Of a stretch of 64,000 bases of DNA, positions 1 through 12,481 are shown one piece after another. The notes beneath the pieces were generated by a model. The model did no database searches and was not told where the DNA came from. It saw nothing but the letters and a program-made list of their open reading frames with translations. Both the position numbers and the translations under genes were made by a program. This stretch comes from Balanoglossus misakiensis (taxonomy: Eukaryota; Hemichordata): assembly GCA_040954595.2 (NCBI GenBank), contig CM082579.2, positions 12,214,001 through 12,278,000 on the forward strand. Reading direction: 5' to 3'. Position 1 is the stretch's first letter. Every line of letters starts with the position of its first letter.

Positions 1-745
1 GCAAATAACATGGCTATTTCATGTCAGAGTCTGCTTATGTTAGTGTCAATTACCTCAGTGTTGATGATTTCATACAAATAATATTATATTAGTATATTCC
101 ATGAGATTACAAAATTTTATTTAAAAATTAAGTGTAAAATGTTGTTCACATCGAAGAAGTATTCTAGAAAAAATGTTTCTTAGGTGTCTTTTTCTTTCAT
201 TATAATGATCATTGTGTATGTTTTACATTGTAGAATGTAGGCATCTGTCTGTTTATTTGTGTGTTTGTTTGTTTGTCTAACTGTCTGTTACATGTACATC
301 ATGTATTTGAGACTTGTAATTAGTGAGGCTAATTGTTAAACTTAAATGCAAAATATATTTACATTTCCAGAGACACACTTTTTGTATAAGTCACATGTGG
401 AATCAATCTGTATGCAACAGAAACTTACTGCAAATCAAGGAAGACACAAGATGGGGGCAAATCAATTATCAGGTAAACAATGTAACAATAAACTACATTT
501 TGGATTTTATTACACGGCATCACCCAGAGACTGTGAAATATACCTTCATATGAATGCCAATGCCCATTTATTTAATTGCCAACGTTTATATCACAAGAAC
601 ACTTCTTTAAAATGTCTCATATGAGCATTCTTTCTCATCCTGTGCTCAGTATGTGAAGTTTGTGATAGTAGATGAAACATGAAATTCAAATTCAAATTTT
701 ACCGCATTACATTATATGACATTTTTTTTTCCTTCACATTCAAAG

Positions 746-1619
746 GTTTGGGCAAAACTGACGAGCAATGTCTCGCTGAGTTTTCAAAACTGAATATCAG
801 CCCAGACCAGCAACATTGTGACCAAATTGTATGTCCAGTTGGTAAAGAACAGTCAATTGAAAACAATGAACTTGTTCCGAGTGTAAGTCCTGACCTGTTG
901 ACCACTGCAGATCCAAAATTAGAATGTAAGTGTATATCCCTCTGCCGTTCTCTCATACATAATTTCTTGTGTTTTGACATTGTAGCAAGCTTTGAATATC
1001 AATAATGGTGGAAGCATGTTTTTGTGAGGAAATTGTTGTAGAGTATTGTTTTCAAATCACAGGCATTGGATTTTATTGCTGATTAATTGAGTTTGTATGG
1101 CTCACATCTGATCAAGATTTGTCAAGTTCTTATTAAAGCATAATTAGTAGAAACTGAATTTTATGAAATTTTTCAAGGCCCCCTAGTGTATTTATCATAA
1201 ATTTGCATACTGCAGTGGAAAGTTGTTGAAGCGTTCTCACTCACTCTCACACACTCTCCCTCCCTCTCGAAGGTGCCAAGTGTACAAAACGTATAGGAGA
1301 CATGATGAACAACCAAGACTTGATGTGCGAACTGAAGTTTGTGATGTCTCCTGAGGGTGACAAATTGCGCATGTTTGGTGGCCGTCTTGGCATCAAAGAC
1401 GAGAAGCTCACATATATGTTGAAGGTTTCTCCAGAACAGGCCGTCAGAGGTATCTTCCAACAACTGAAAAGTTCAAGGCCAAACTTACGAGTTGCACACG
1501 TACTTGAGGCTCTGTACAGGCCATCTGTAGACTTTACATGGTGTGATGTCATTGAAAAGATTCATACATGGCATACAATTTGCCCAGCCTGTCAACTTGT
1601 GTACCAGAAAATTTTTTGA
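746..1619 (+). CDS. 3' end of a gene with a death-domain-like C-terminus (two exons)
   Basis: Two exons agree in phase: 746-925 (acceptor TTCAAAG, donor GAAT|GTAAGT) and 1273-1619 (acceptor CTCGAAG), stop at 1617-1619, intron 347 bp. The first is a linker rich in Glu, Pro and Ser (about 59 residues, with CLAEFSKLNISPDQQ). The second (about 115 residues) has amphipathic helices in the order expected of a death-like fold, with GDKLRMFGGRLGI, then EQAVRGIFQQLK, then LRVAHVLEALYRPSVDF resembling the late-helix part of a death domain. Death domains mediate homotypic contacts in apoptosis and innate signalling, and such genes are expanded in invertebrate deuterostomes (family knowledge). Upstream exons lie before the window. 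The domain call is inferred from pattern only; the exon structure is firmer. Confidence 0.45.
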
Positions 1620-4600
1620 ACTTTGAACCTTTTTAATAATCATGAAAAAATGTGTCATTTACATTCCCTCATTTCATGCAATTTATTTATACAAAAATGA
1701 ATTGTGATTTTATTAGTAGTTGGATGTAACACAATCATGTTTTTTATCGAACAACCTGTTAAACCAAATAGATATTGCACAGTACAGGCACTGAATTGCT
1801 AATTATGTACTGTGGGTTACCAGAGAATTTTAGAGTAAAGAGGCAATGCAAGTGTGAGGTTTTTAAATTTATTTTGTTGCTGTGTACATAACGCAGATGC
1901 AATGACAACAGAGCAGCCAATCAGATATAGTAGAAGCTACAGACAAGTCACATGACAGTATCCGATTTTTCATCATATTGTGTGTATCTCTCTTGCTTTT
2001 TGAGAAAAACTTTTTCAGGTTAGCTTGTTCCACATCATAGCGTTATTGGTAAGAGATTCACAGAAACAAAATAGAAAATCAAAGCGTTGACACACATATC
2101 AACGTTACTATCATTTTAAAATAGGACCCACTTAGGAACAGGCAAGTTATCTTCTTTTCTTCATTCATGACAAGTTAAAGGCCCGCGTTGATTATCAAAT
2201 TAAACTAACAATTTATTTGTCTATTAAAACATTTCAGTGACAAACAAAATACTATGTATTTTGCTAAGACAAAACACAAAACTAGTTAACATGTAATTTC
2301 TTAAGTAGCATGGCCCTTGGTACATTTACAGGAATCAAAAAATTAAGTATGAACTGTTTGTTTAGGTTTGTTCTTATTTTTAGTTTCATAATGTTTTGAA
2401 CATGGTTGTTTTTGTGAAGAATATACAAATTTTATCTGTTTTATAGATTTAATTGCATTTTAAGAAATTAATAAGCTGGCAAGAATTTCATTTTGTATTT
2501 TTTTGTGGACTTTAATTTTTTTAATGATTTCATTCCTACTGGGAAAATGTCTTCCTATATTTTAACATCTTCTACTGAAGAAAATACAGTCACAATATTA
2601 TCAGTGTAATTTTAAATTTTCATGAAATTTATTCAGTTTGCTTGTAATTTATACATTTGGTTCTTGCCACACACAACTCAAATACTTAATTCGAAGCAAT
2701 CATTTTGACACAATTTTCTAATTTAAACATGTATATGAATGCAGTACTCTTGAAATGTACTGGATATGTGAGAAAAAATGGTGTGCCTGTGTTCAAAATT
2801 TAACAAAAGTGACAAATAAGGTATACCCGTACATTAACAAGAGTGACATTTTAATACATGGTGATGATTAACATACACTACTGTTTAATGTCAGAATAGG
2901 AGCCTATATTTCTATTTTTCTAGGTCATTTTATCTTCATAGTCATATGATTACTTTTAGTTTTGGATTTCAAAGAAGTTGCATCTTAAGTACTATGTATG
3001 TATTATTCATTTATATGAATAATTGTTCATGCATTATAGCAATAACAATATCAGGGGGAAATTCATGAAATGTGAACGTTTTATGTTCCAATAGCCTTTC
3101 CCATCATGATTGAACTGTTTCTTGTTGTAGTGAAGTTGTGAAATGCATTAGAGTTAACAAAACCTTCCGTCTCTGCACTTTGCCAACAGTATCAAGAGTG
3201 CCTTCAGGTCTTCCAATAATATAAATGTTGTCTGACTATTTCCATGTCAAATTGTAGTTCCAATTTGAATTTAGCAAATTTTGCTGACATTAAGTCTTAA
3301 ATTGCAGAGTTTTCTGGCCATTTTCCAATACCAGATTCCTAAGATCAGGCCTTTAGTTTTCCAGACATGCAGTTGCAGTAAATTTTTCAAAGGATTTTCA
3401 TGGTGGATTAAAGTTCATTTATTTTCTAAATTCAAGGACTTTCGAGAATTGTACAAAGTCTGGTGATATCAAAATTACCTAGATACTGTAATATATATTT
3501 GACATATATTACAAGAACTTCTGTTGTAAATTGCATTTCATATCATATATCAAATAAAGTAATGTTTTTTTGTAAAAAGAATATTTTTCAGTGTATTAAC
3601 CTAATCAAGCAATCTGCTCCCAGTAGCACACTTCCAGTAATCTGCACTTGAACATAAGGGTTAGGAAAGTTTACTTGAAAGACCACTGCCTTCCATTGAA
3701 GGTGACACTCACAAATGAACCTTAAACTTGCATCTACTGTCAGTAAAGCCATGTCTCAGATTTTGATATATTTGATATATAAAGTAAACAAAGGGCCCTG
3801 GGAAAGGACTATGTAGGTCAAGGTGTCATAGCATTTAGCACCTACATTTGTGAAATTATCAAAAATTGCCGACAATAACTCTATTTCTGCAATTGTTATA
3901 ACATAGTGGTCCCAACATGCAAATTTGGTCACATGACTTCATTATTGATTTGAAATTTGATCACCGTGTTTAATAGTTGATGAGATAGGTCAATGACAAG
4001 AAGCATACAAGATGAAGTCAGTTAATGACTCAATAAAATATTAAATCACAACTTAATTTGGTGCTGTGCTGCACTATATATCGTATTTTTTTCAATTTTC
4101 AGCGGTAAATCTCTTAGAGAAAGGAACTAGAGGTTGTAAAAACACATAATACTTCCACAAGTGCTGAGTAACAAAGGAAGTGCAATAAGGTTTGGGAAAG
4201 ATGGTGAACGTGTCAGAATCTGATTAAAGGTTTGTATAAATTAAGAGTGCCAGATCTACTCAAAATCAATTATGTTATATTTAAAGCGTTACCACTCCGC
4301 TCAAGGATATTGCCTATTGTTATAGGATTGGGCATGGGAATGGTGTCATTGAAGGCTATATCCTGAACAGAGTCTTCGGTGAATAAGGGTATGTGGGTTG
4401 GAAACCTACGCGGGCAAACCTCAGCTAGAAGGGGGACTTGTAAACCCAACCGTATCCCGCCCAACCCTCCCCTCTATCTTACACTTTCTTCGATTGCTTT
4501 GCTATCCAACTCCGCGGTCGAAGAGTAGTTACACCGTTCTCACCTGGTCAATTTATATAGGGTTCTCATGAATGTTCATTAGGTGATTAGCACATGCGGA

Positions 4601-6957
4601 TGTATTTCCCGTCGTGCTTCGGATTTAAATAGAGTTAGTGTTTATGTCCCATTTGTTCGTCACTTTTACAGCATCAGTGAACTTCCATGATAATATTTTT
4701 GATAGTGACAACTTTAGTGAGCGATAAAAGAATACATGAATCATGCCAAAGCACTTAAAGCATATTGAGCTGTGGTAACCGGTTTTTCAGCATATATAAT
4801 ATCTATAAAATCAAGAAAAACTAAATAATGTCAAAATTAAATGAATGGTCACATTTTATGTCTATGATGGATCCCAGGCAACTATCACAGGATATCTGAG
4901 GGCAAATGTCTGTGACCCTGACATGAAGCAGAAGGCTTTTTACAATCAATGTAGGAATACATTGAATTACAGCCAAAGTTGATCTGTGAAAGTTTTGTGG
5001 GGTATACAGATTCTTGACAACAATGGAAATGAAGGCTTCGAGTCTGTTTCAACTACTTTATAATTAAGGCTGGAAAGGGTTAAAACTACTGCTATAGTAT
5101 GGATGTCAACTCCAGTATATGATAAAAAAGACTGTAATTGACTAAGAATGACTCATCTAGAATTGGTTGCAGTTAGCTAGTAAACACATCTGACCAGAGT
5201 TACTGATATTCTGTCAAGATCTTGAGTAGTTCATTAACAGAAAATTCTAAACAATCCCTACTTAACTGAGCACCATAAAGTGTCTGTTTATTTATCAGTA
5301 AACTTTGTAAGTGCGCTGGAAAAGAATCCAAACATGGGCAAGTGTCTCTTCACATGTATCTGTCTATTAATGGCAGAATTTAGGATTTTTCCTGACTAAG
5401 CACTTTGTGACCACTGTTCAGTCCGACTTTAACGAAGAAATGGACATCTACTTCTAAATGTACATAGTTAGGACTAAGATTTTCGTTACTGCTTGTCTCT
5501 GATCTCTGATAAATAGGAAATGGCTCGACTACTGTGTTTCAGCGATTTATACCAAAGAGGAAGCAAAGTTCAAGCGAGACTCTCAATTCTCAGTGAGTTG
5601 TTAGCTAAACTTGGCCCACACTTTGCTCTAAATTTAAGTGCTAATGAAACTAATAAAAATATAGCACGTTCATGTTACTTTTCATTTGTATGTAGACGAG
5701 TATGTTATAATGGTGTCAGGCATCTTAAACCATACAATAAGTTGAGTTTTGAGGCTTTAACATAATAACAAATTCACAACACTCAAGTAAAGTTTTATGT
5801 CCAAGGGGCTATTGTAAAAAGTATGTCACCTTCACGAAATAAGAAATGAATCTAGAGTACACCCACCAAAGAAAGTCACCTAAATAGCAAACATCAAATC
5901 TTAATGAAAGTGCTGTTATGATATCAGAGAATTCCTATGTCTGGCCCTCTCATGATACAGGTATGATAGCTTTTCAGAATTAAATTGATTTGTTTTAGAC
6001 CATGTATTTATTGTCAACGCAATAAAGAGACTCACTAGAAAATCCCCAAGTCCCTAATCACATATTTGTGCCACATTCCGCTTTTCCCGTGAAAGAAATG
6101 AACCCCTGCTCCAAATACTGGTGTCTTATACTAGGAATTTTAATTGCATACAGCCTATAGACAGTGGGTGATTCCTCTCCACTGTTTCTGTTGCAGTGGT
6201 ATTAGTTTCCATGCGTTATTCAGGACAGACACTATACTCAAATACCACACAATAAATGTGTATTCCATAAAGTGTACACAACGAAAGTTCACCAGGTCTG
6301 CACCAGATCTGGTGCATGCCCGGTGCATGTCTGACCAACAGGTCATGTGCGGCAATATGGACCCAGACCTGCATCAGTCTGCTGGATCAGAATTCTATAA
6401 AATTCGAAATAAACTTTAAGGTTCATGTTTGTCAGCCAGTTTTATATGGCACCTATATCTAACATGAGCCATGAAGGGAACCTGCGAATAATTATGTGCC
6501 AGAATGTTAGAACAAGAACTGAATAAGTGACGTGCAATCGAAAACCTCTTTTCAATGAACAGTGCAAAGGCAAGACAGAGCTATGTTGAACAATGTAGAC
6601 AAAGTTACATTTAAGGAGATTATCATCACGCACATTTGCTCTTAAAACAAGCGAAGAATACACTGAAATTTATTATGCACAGGTTAATGATATCATAGCT
6701 TCATGGTCCTATCTGTTACAGATTACATCATTACGACACAATCTGCAGCTTCCCAAAGATAAAATTCCTAATATTTCTCAACATAGCCTGTTGTAGGTAC
6801 ATGTAATTAGCATTAGTCATGACTTGATTTCATCTGTCAACAATAAATTGGTATGTACACGAGATTAAAATCATAACTTGTTTACTAGCGGAAATTGGAT
6901 ATTTTATTGTGAGGGGAATAAGCATATGTAGTTGATACACGGAAAGATAGTGGTCAT
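1620..6957. other. Long stretch with no supported gene
   Basis: AT-rich DNA with short random ORFs only. A GC-richer patch at about 4290-4520 stands out from its flanks but shows no recognisable coding or RNA signature. Confidence 0.5.
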
Positions 6958-7243
6958 TTAATACATTATTGTGTCATACCCCATCTTTCCTACTAGAACA
7001 ATTGCTATCAAGGACTGGTCATTCTTACATTTCTGTAACACCTGCTGGTCTAATTTATTTGGATCGATTTTGCATTCACTAATCTCCTCTTGAACCACTA
7101 ACGATGTAAATATGCTATCAATTTCGCCATTACAGAACCACAGCACTGATTTTATTTCTAGCTGTGAGTGATGGTCTCTGAACTGCGTAGCTTTCTTAAG
7201 TGCGTCGTTCCGCTGTGCAGCTATGTCTTGTAGGTTTTTTCGC
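6958..7243 (-). CDS. Terminal exon of the second 3' tail of the repeated-domain gene
   Basis: On the minus strand an exon opens after acceptor TTTTTCCAG at 7243 and runs 95 codons to TAA at 6960-6958; an AATAAA motif lies about 55 bp downstream. It enters in phase 2, matching the donor of the exon at 9647-9501. It begins with a charged helical stretch (RKNLQDIAAQRNDALKK), then carries the C-terminal half of the domain also seen in the exons at 20829-20427 and 24924-24559. The shared core here is LQKCKNDQSLIAIVLVGK, against MKKCKQDPSLLAYILKNG and YKECKNDRSGSNIVFVCKDG in the other two. Function unknown. It may be an alternative last exon of the same gene or the tail of a partial duplicate. Confidence 0.55.
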
Positions 7244-7503
7244 CTGGAAAAATATAAACAAAAATCAATTTATAATTGGGTCTAGAAAACAGTTTCTGAC
7301 TCGTCGTGTCAGTAAAGCAGTCAATCAAGAAAGAATACACTTGCTCATCATCATGCATAAGTCACTGTATGAGATTTGGGCTTCTGGGGTCGGGCCGCCA
7401 CCTAGCGGTGACATCGACCTTCTGCATTTGTCACAGATGTTTTAGTGTGTAAGTTTGTTAGTTTGTTTGATGGTATTGATTGATATAATAAACAAAAATG
7501 TTC

Positions 7504-7528
7504 GGTTATTTATTTATTTATTTATTTA
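7504..7528. repeat. (TTTA)n short microsatellite
   Basis: About six tandem copies of a TTTA unit. Confidence 0.8.
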
Positions 7529-7826
7529 CAAATATGGTCACGTTTGTTTGATATCCGTTGGCATGGGAGAATATCACAGAACTTCATGACCTCGCCAGGA
7601 CGTTTGTGTAGTACTAAAGTTATGTTCATGAGGGATATGGTGTATCCGGCTTCCGTATTTTCGCGAGCACAGCGAACGAAAATACAGCAAGATAAATTGT
7701 ATCCACCGTATCACGGGATGGAGTTGGCATATGGATTTTACTCAATGAACAGTTATTCGCCGCTCAGCTGGTCAGGACCCGTCACATACTAACGCTCACA
7801 TCCACTCACATATGACGCTTCAGTAA

Positions 7827-8564
7827 GGCTGCATTCACAAACGCCTCTGGAGAAGGGGGGGGGGGGGAGGCGAGAGAATTCAATTTTTGTTACCGTTAAT
7901 TTTCACATGCCCCCCGTACACAACCCGAAATATTTTCAAATCCCCCTTCCGAACTGCTACAATTTTGAAATCCCCCCCCTCCATTTTGTTTCACACAGCA
8001 AAACACATCACCTATCTATCTTGTAAAAAAAGAATAATTATTTTTAATTATGTGTATTCTGTGTTGGCAGACATTCTAAACCGAGAAGTGAAGGGGGTGG
8101 GTTTGGGAGGGGGTGTCCCCCTCCCACGTAAGAAAATTTTATAAATACAGGGCTCAAAGCTGCATTTTAATGAACCCAAAGGCAAATTAACTCAACTACC
8201 GGTATGTTGGGGAGGACAAATTTAACCTTCCCTTCTCAAAGTTAGCATGGGGTGGGGGGTGGGGGGGGGGGCAAGTCCCCTGACCTGGGACACTAGATAA
8301 ACCAGTCATTGATTGAAAGGTGTTGATGAATGATGGGGTGGGTGTGGGAGGGGGTGTCCCCCTCCCACATTAGAAAATTTTGTATTATGAAGGGTTCAAA
8401 ACTGCATTTTCGTGGACTCAAAATAAATATTTAGTCCTCAAAGTTTTCAAGTCCCCCCCTTTCAGTCCCTAAATTATTTCAAATCCCCCCTTACATACCC
8501 TCATTTTTTTCAAATCCCCCCTCAATTCTCCCGCCCCCCTCCAGAGGTGTTTGTGAATGCAGCC
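7827..8564. mobile_element. 738-bp MITE with TAA target duplication, PIF/Harbinger-like
   Basis: The ends are inverted repeats: GGCTGCATTCACAAACGCC at the left is mirrored by its near-perfect complement at 8540-8564. Both ends are flanked by TAA (7824-7826 and 8565-8567). A 3-bp TWA duplication is typical of PIF/Harbinger elements. The interior has no transposase. It holds runs of G and C and two copies of a block with GGGAGGGGGTGTCCCCCTCC followed by a conserved AT-rich stretch. That block recurs in the element at 58375-59200. Confidence 0.7.
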
Positions 8565-8692
8565 TAAAATGTTTTTAAATGAAACTATTCGTATTTTATA
8601 TCATTAAAACCAGAATTCGTATATAAAGTAACAAGAACAATAAATAGAACGTCAACATTTGGAGAGTCTTGTAAAATTTATCTTTGAATCGT

Positions 8693-8986
8693 TCAATCCA
8701 AGTCGTAATCGGAGTACATCACAGCTGGTCGGCGACGTTTGGCTGGTGGTTGTGACAGAGAACTGTTTCCAGTGATATTAAAGGTAAATTTTAACAATCC
8801 ACCGCTTATTTGTGTTGGAGAACATTCGTGGTAATTTGTGGCAATTGGTGAACTGAGGGAACTGGACCTCGAATAGCCGTCGAATGCGAAGGGCCAGCAA
8901 CGGGGGGTTGGTATCAGGCTTGTTGTACTCGCTACGGTCGGACGTGGATCAAATGTATTCTGAGTCCCTGTGAGTATGTTGCTCAT
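8693..8986 (-). CDS. Unrecognised ORF or last exon with basic motif
   Basis: A 97-codon minus-strand frame with protein-like composition, rich in Ser, Pro and Thr, with a basic nuclear-localisation-like cluster (PPAKRRRPAV) followed by an acidic end (YSDYDLD) and a stop. A possible acceptor (CTCACAG) lies near its start. It sits between two exons of the minus-strand 3' tail but does not fit their phase, so it is probably separate: perhaps the C-terminal end of an unidentified gene or transposon ORF. No family recognised. Confidence 0.25.
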   Translation of the reverse strand: MSNILTGTQNTFDPRPTVASTTSLIPTPRCWPFAFDGYSRSSSLSSPIATNYHECSPTQISGGLLKFTFNITGNSSLSQPPAKRRRPAVMYSDYDLD

Positions 8987-8994
8987 TTGACACT

Positions 8995-9112
8995 GCTTTT
9001 AGTTGTGCACAGATTGGTACCTGCGGCTCGTGTGGGACAAAAAATCCCCAACTCGTGTGAGAAATACGATCCCAGGTCCTTGGGAGTGTGAGATTCTATT
9101 ATTCCATTAGTG
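8995..9112. repeat. Dispersed repeat copy (GTGTGAGA family)
   Basis: Contains CTGCGGCTCGTGTGGGACAA, a reading of 'ATCCCAGGTCCTTGGGAGTG' and TGTGAGATTCTATT, closely matching the segment at 48600-48740. Likely part of a short inverted-repeat element. Confidence 0.5.
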
Positions 9113-9500
9113 ACACAGTGTTTAATTCAAGTCCCTTCAAGTATACAAGCAGCCCATTTTGCATAATCATTTTGGACATATTTCACATGATATTGCACTT
9201 AATACCATGAAGTTGACGAGACACTAGTCACTACAGAGCAGGTATCTCCCTCTTTTAAAATGTAAGCTTATGCTGATCCGTCCCATTTACATTTACAAAT
9301 GTGTTCTTTTTCCAAAGCACCAGAAGGTATACTTTCATCAGGCATTGAATGCAGGGTTCCCTCTTTTAGCAATTGATCGGAAAGAACTTGGTCGATCTGG
9401 TGTATTTACATTACAACCCTAACCACTTCTGTTGATTGCATCTTTGATAATTCTTTAATATGGGAATGTTATGTATAAGTTCTAAAACTGATGTTAGTAC

Positions 9501-9647
9501 CTGGATTCCGATGCTGTTTCCTGATGCCTTCTTTGGCTTCCAGGAGTTTTGGATTTAACGCTGCAACTTTCTACATCTGGATTCATATTACGTGGTACTT
9601 CCTTGCTTTTCTGGTTCTGGTTCGCGACGTGAGGATTCCTTCTGTCC
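9501..9647 (-). CDS. Internal exon of the second 3' tail of the repeated-domain gene
   Basis: A 147-nt exon, phase 2 to phase 2: acceptor GTTCACAG at 9648-9650, donor TCCAG|GTACTA. It encodes a polar, basic linker of 48 residues rich in Asn, Gln, Lys and Ser (for example NQNQKSKEVPRN and KTPGSQRRHQETASES). Its upstream intron sequence (GAACAAAGCATCACA, then TCATGGTTCAAGCAC) matches that upstream of the exon at 20829-20427. The two acceptor regions therefore come from one duplication. Joining to the exon at 7243 keeps frame. Confidence 0.55.
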
Positions 9648-10460
9648 CTGTGAACAAAGCATCACAAGGAAGTGTTGCCTTGTTTATATACAACGTTTGA
9701 TGATGTCATGGTTCAAGCACTGTGACAAATCTATATAATAATTTCAAGCCGGAATATACTACTGATAACAGCAAGAAGATTAAGGCACACTGAATGACAG
9801 CCCCCCCCCCCTCCTTGCCCAAACTAGACATTATACAGATGTTTTTGGTCAAAATAGCCGTATGTTAATATTCACGGATTTTCTTTGGGAGTGTACCTTA
9901 ACAAGTGATCAACTATCTAGTGATTGGCTGTTACATAAGCTGCTGCATTATCGTTTCTTCAATCGATTCAACAAACTCAATTTCGACATGATTAACATTA
10001 TCAGTTCCACGTTGACATTCTTTGTAAAGATTAAATAAATGATTATACCACACATCAATAGGATGTCATTTTGAGAGTAACCTTTCTTACTGTCAACATA
10101 TTTAAGAACATATCAGAAATCTTTAGAACATTTCAGAAGGCATCAAGCAACTGTAATCTAATACACTCTATGTACATTCTCTTATTGTCCCTGCAGATTT
10201 ATTTGTAATTGATATGGTTCTATTCGGTAAGGAATCTCTAGCTAAAATCAAAAGAGTTTGGACCTCCATCTATCACAAACTTTTGTTGGAAATTTGGTTT
10301 GCAGGCTTCCTCACATCAGTATCGACCAGCAGTGTGACCATCCGCATTTACCTCATTTGCATTACTGTTAGCAGCGATACCTGGTGACATATCCAAATTG
10401 CAAATCCGAGAGAAATTATCTGATTCGCTCATGACCAAGACATTAAAAGTCAAACAGAGT

Positions 10461-10765
10461 CTAAACTGCACACGAAACCAAACAATAGTCAATAACACAA
10501 GCACCATTTGTAGTTACACAAGTCACATTCCCCTCTTTGACACCTGGAATTCTTCCAATGACAATATGCAGATTGAAGTGTTTACACATACTTAGAAGTG
10601 TTCGGCCAATCTCATTTATAGAATCATATGCGTGGCATAGAGAAAAGTCGGAGAAGTAGACTGGGTCTTCAATCGGCATATATTTAGTTGAGTCTTTTAA
10701 GATGAAGTCGATCTCTCTTCCAGATCTGGCATTAAAGTCTACAGTGAGAACTAAAACTGTGTTCA
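10461..10765 (-). mobile_element. Decayed LINE endonuclease (EN) fragment
   Basis: The minus strand reads a fragment of the exonuclease-endonuclease-phosphatase type domain of non-LTR retrotransposons. VDFNARSG corresponds to the GDFNAR motif, followed by EDPVYFSDFS, then FNLHIVIGRIPG and the GACVIDYCL strand that includes the catalytic-region Asp. The frame then shifts and stops (continuing weakly to about 10316). No RT domain follows, so this is a short dead fragment. Confidence 0.6.
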
Positions 10766-11404
10766 GGAGATTGCTATACGTGGCCTCGTTAAATAATGTT
10801 CTTCAAATTCTATTTCGTGGACTGATGTAGCAACGTTCTAACACAGAGAAAGACACATTTATTCGGAGCATCATGTTACTAATCTTCGTACTTTGTTAAT
10901 ACATTTCTTACAAATATCCACAGAAGCACCTCCACTCGGGCGTCCGCTCTAGCTGTATCTTATTGCATCAAAGCAAAAGCGCTTATGATCCTTTAGAAAA
11001 TTCGTCGCTGTCCCAGCTATACGTGAGATTATTCACACAGTGAAACAAAATCGAATTACAGAGCTTGCTTTTCAAACCCCTCACATTCCAACATGACAGA
11101 GATAACTCGGAGTACTTCAGGCCGTGGCTACACCCTTACCTAGGGTCTTCAGAATGCCGAATTCATTACTTCTCGATTTGTCGTGTTCTTTCATTAAGTT
11201 TTTGGGTGGTCTTTCTTCCATTTTCGTCAGTACATACTAGTCATAACATCACATCACTGGTGCATGTTTGGCATAGGAAAATTTACCAAGTCTACATGAC
11301 AGGAGCTTGAAGGCTGCTAGTTGCACATATTGACATGACCAACAAGAGAACAAAGTTTGTGAATTTTCCACAAAGCCTGTATGTTGGCATGGTATCAGAA
11401 CAAC

Positions 11405-11478
11405 TGCCCCCCCCCCGGACAACTGCCCCCAGGACAACTGCCCCCGTATGACAATCGCCCCCGGACAACTGCCCCCTT
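11405..11478. repeat. Short tandem repeat, unit about GGACAACTGCCCCC
   Basis: Five degenerate copies of a 14-17 bp unit (ACAACTGCCCCC with variable C-run and spacer). Confidence 0.75.
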
Positions 11479-12481
11479 CCCACCCAACAATCCAGCAATG
11501 CCAAAACATTGTAGTACTATTTTCTAAAACTGTCGCCATCGTTATTTAGTCTCCGTTTTTGTTTAAGTTGGTGAATTCTAAATACTCAAGTAAGGTCCTT
11601 ATCGGCACCAAAATGGTGTAGTCAAACAGTTGCCGGCATCATTATGATATTATTATTACATGTACTATTAGAAAAGAAACCTAACTTAGAATACAGGTGA
11701 TAGTGATATAAGGTGATAATGACATAATTGAAAAGGGTGTGGGACAAGCGTCAGTTTTTGCTTCTATTTACTAAATGAAGTACACTGAATAGAAGTTAGG
11801 GCGACAATAATCTATAAGGTTGTATCTAGATTTAAACTGTTTTGTTTCTCCTAGTTGTATGATAAACTACCCCACTGGAAAATTAAATTTTTTATATGTT
11901 CTATAAGTGTAAAATTTGTTCTGGGTTAATCTGAAAGCTAGGCTGCTTGGGACATTCCTTTGCTGTCAGCTAGCAACAACGTATAACTATCATCTATTCA
12001 CGACGCCCAACAAAGAATTTTTAAACGCCTTATTTTGCGTCTCCTCCAAACTTCCGTGAACAGCTTCTGTAATCAGCTGACAGCATTACGTTGTTTTCCC
12101 CAGTTGAAACGCTTTCAGATTGACCTTGTTCGAACTATAGACTCAGGAAAATGGTGTATGTTGGAGGGGCTTTTCTCTCCAATCGTACTGAAAGACAATG
12201 TCCTTTATAACTTTAACAAACATAGGCCATGACAAGTTGTGTGATGTGCGTCATGAACTGTTAGCAAACATGGTACCTTGTTCACACCTTCAGTGAAGAT
12301 GTCGGTAATTTCTGTCATGTTAGGCTAATTATCTGTATATTCGGCAAACGGGTTGGTCGGTGTCACCTTTGGTTCCGTCATTTGCCGAAATTAGAAAGTG
12401 TATAAAATGGGTTCTGGGATGACAATTGTCATCATACATCATGTGACCGACTGCACTATCCAGTTCGTTCCAAGTTGTCAG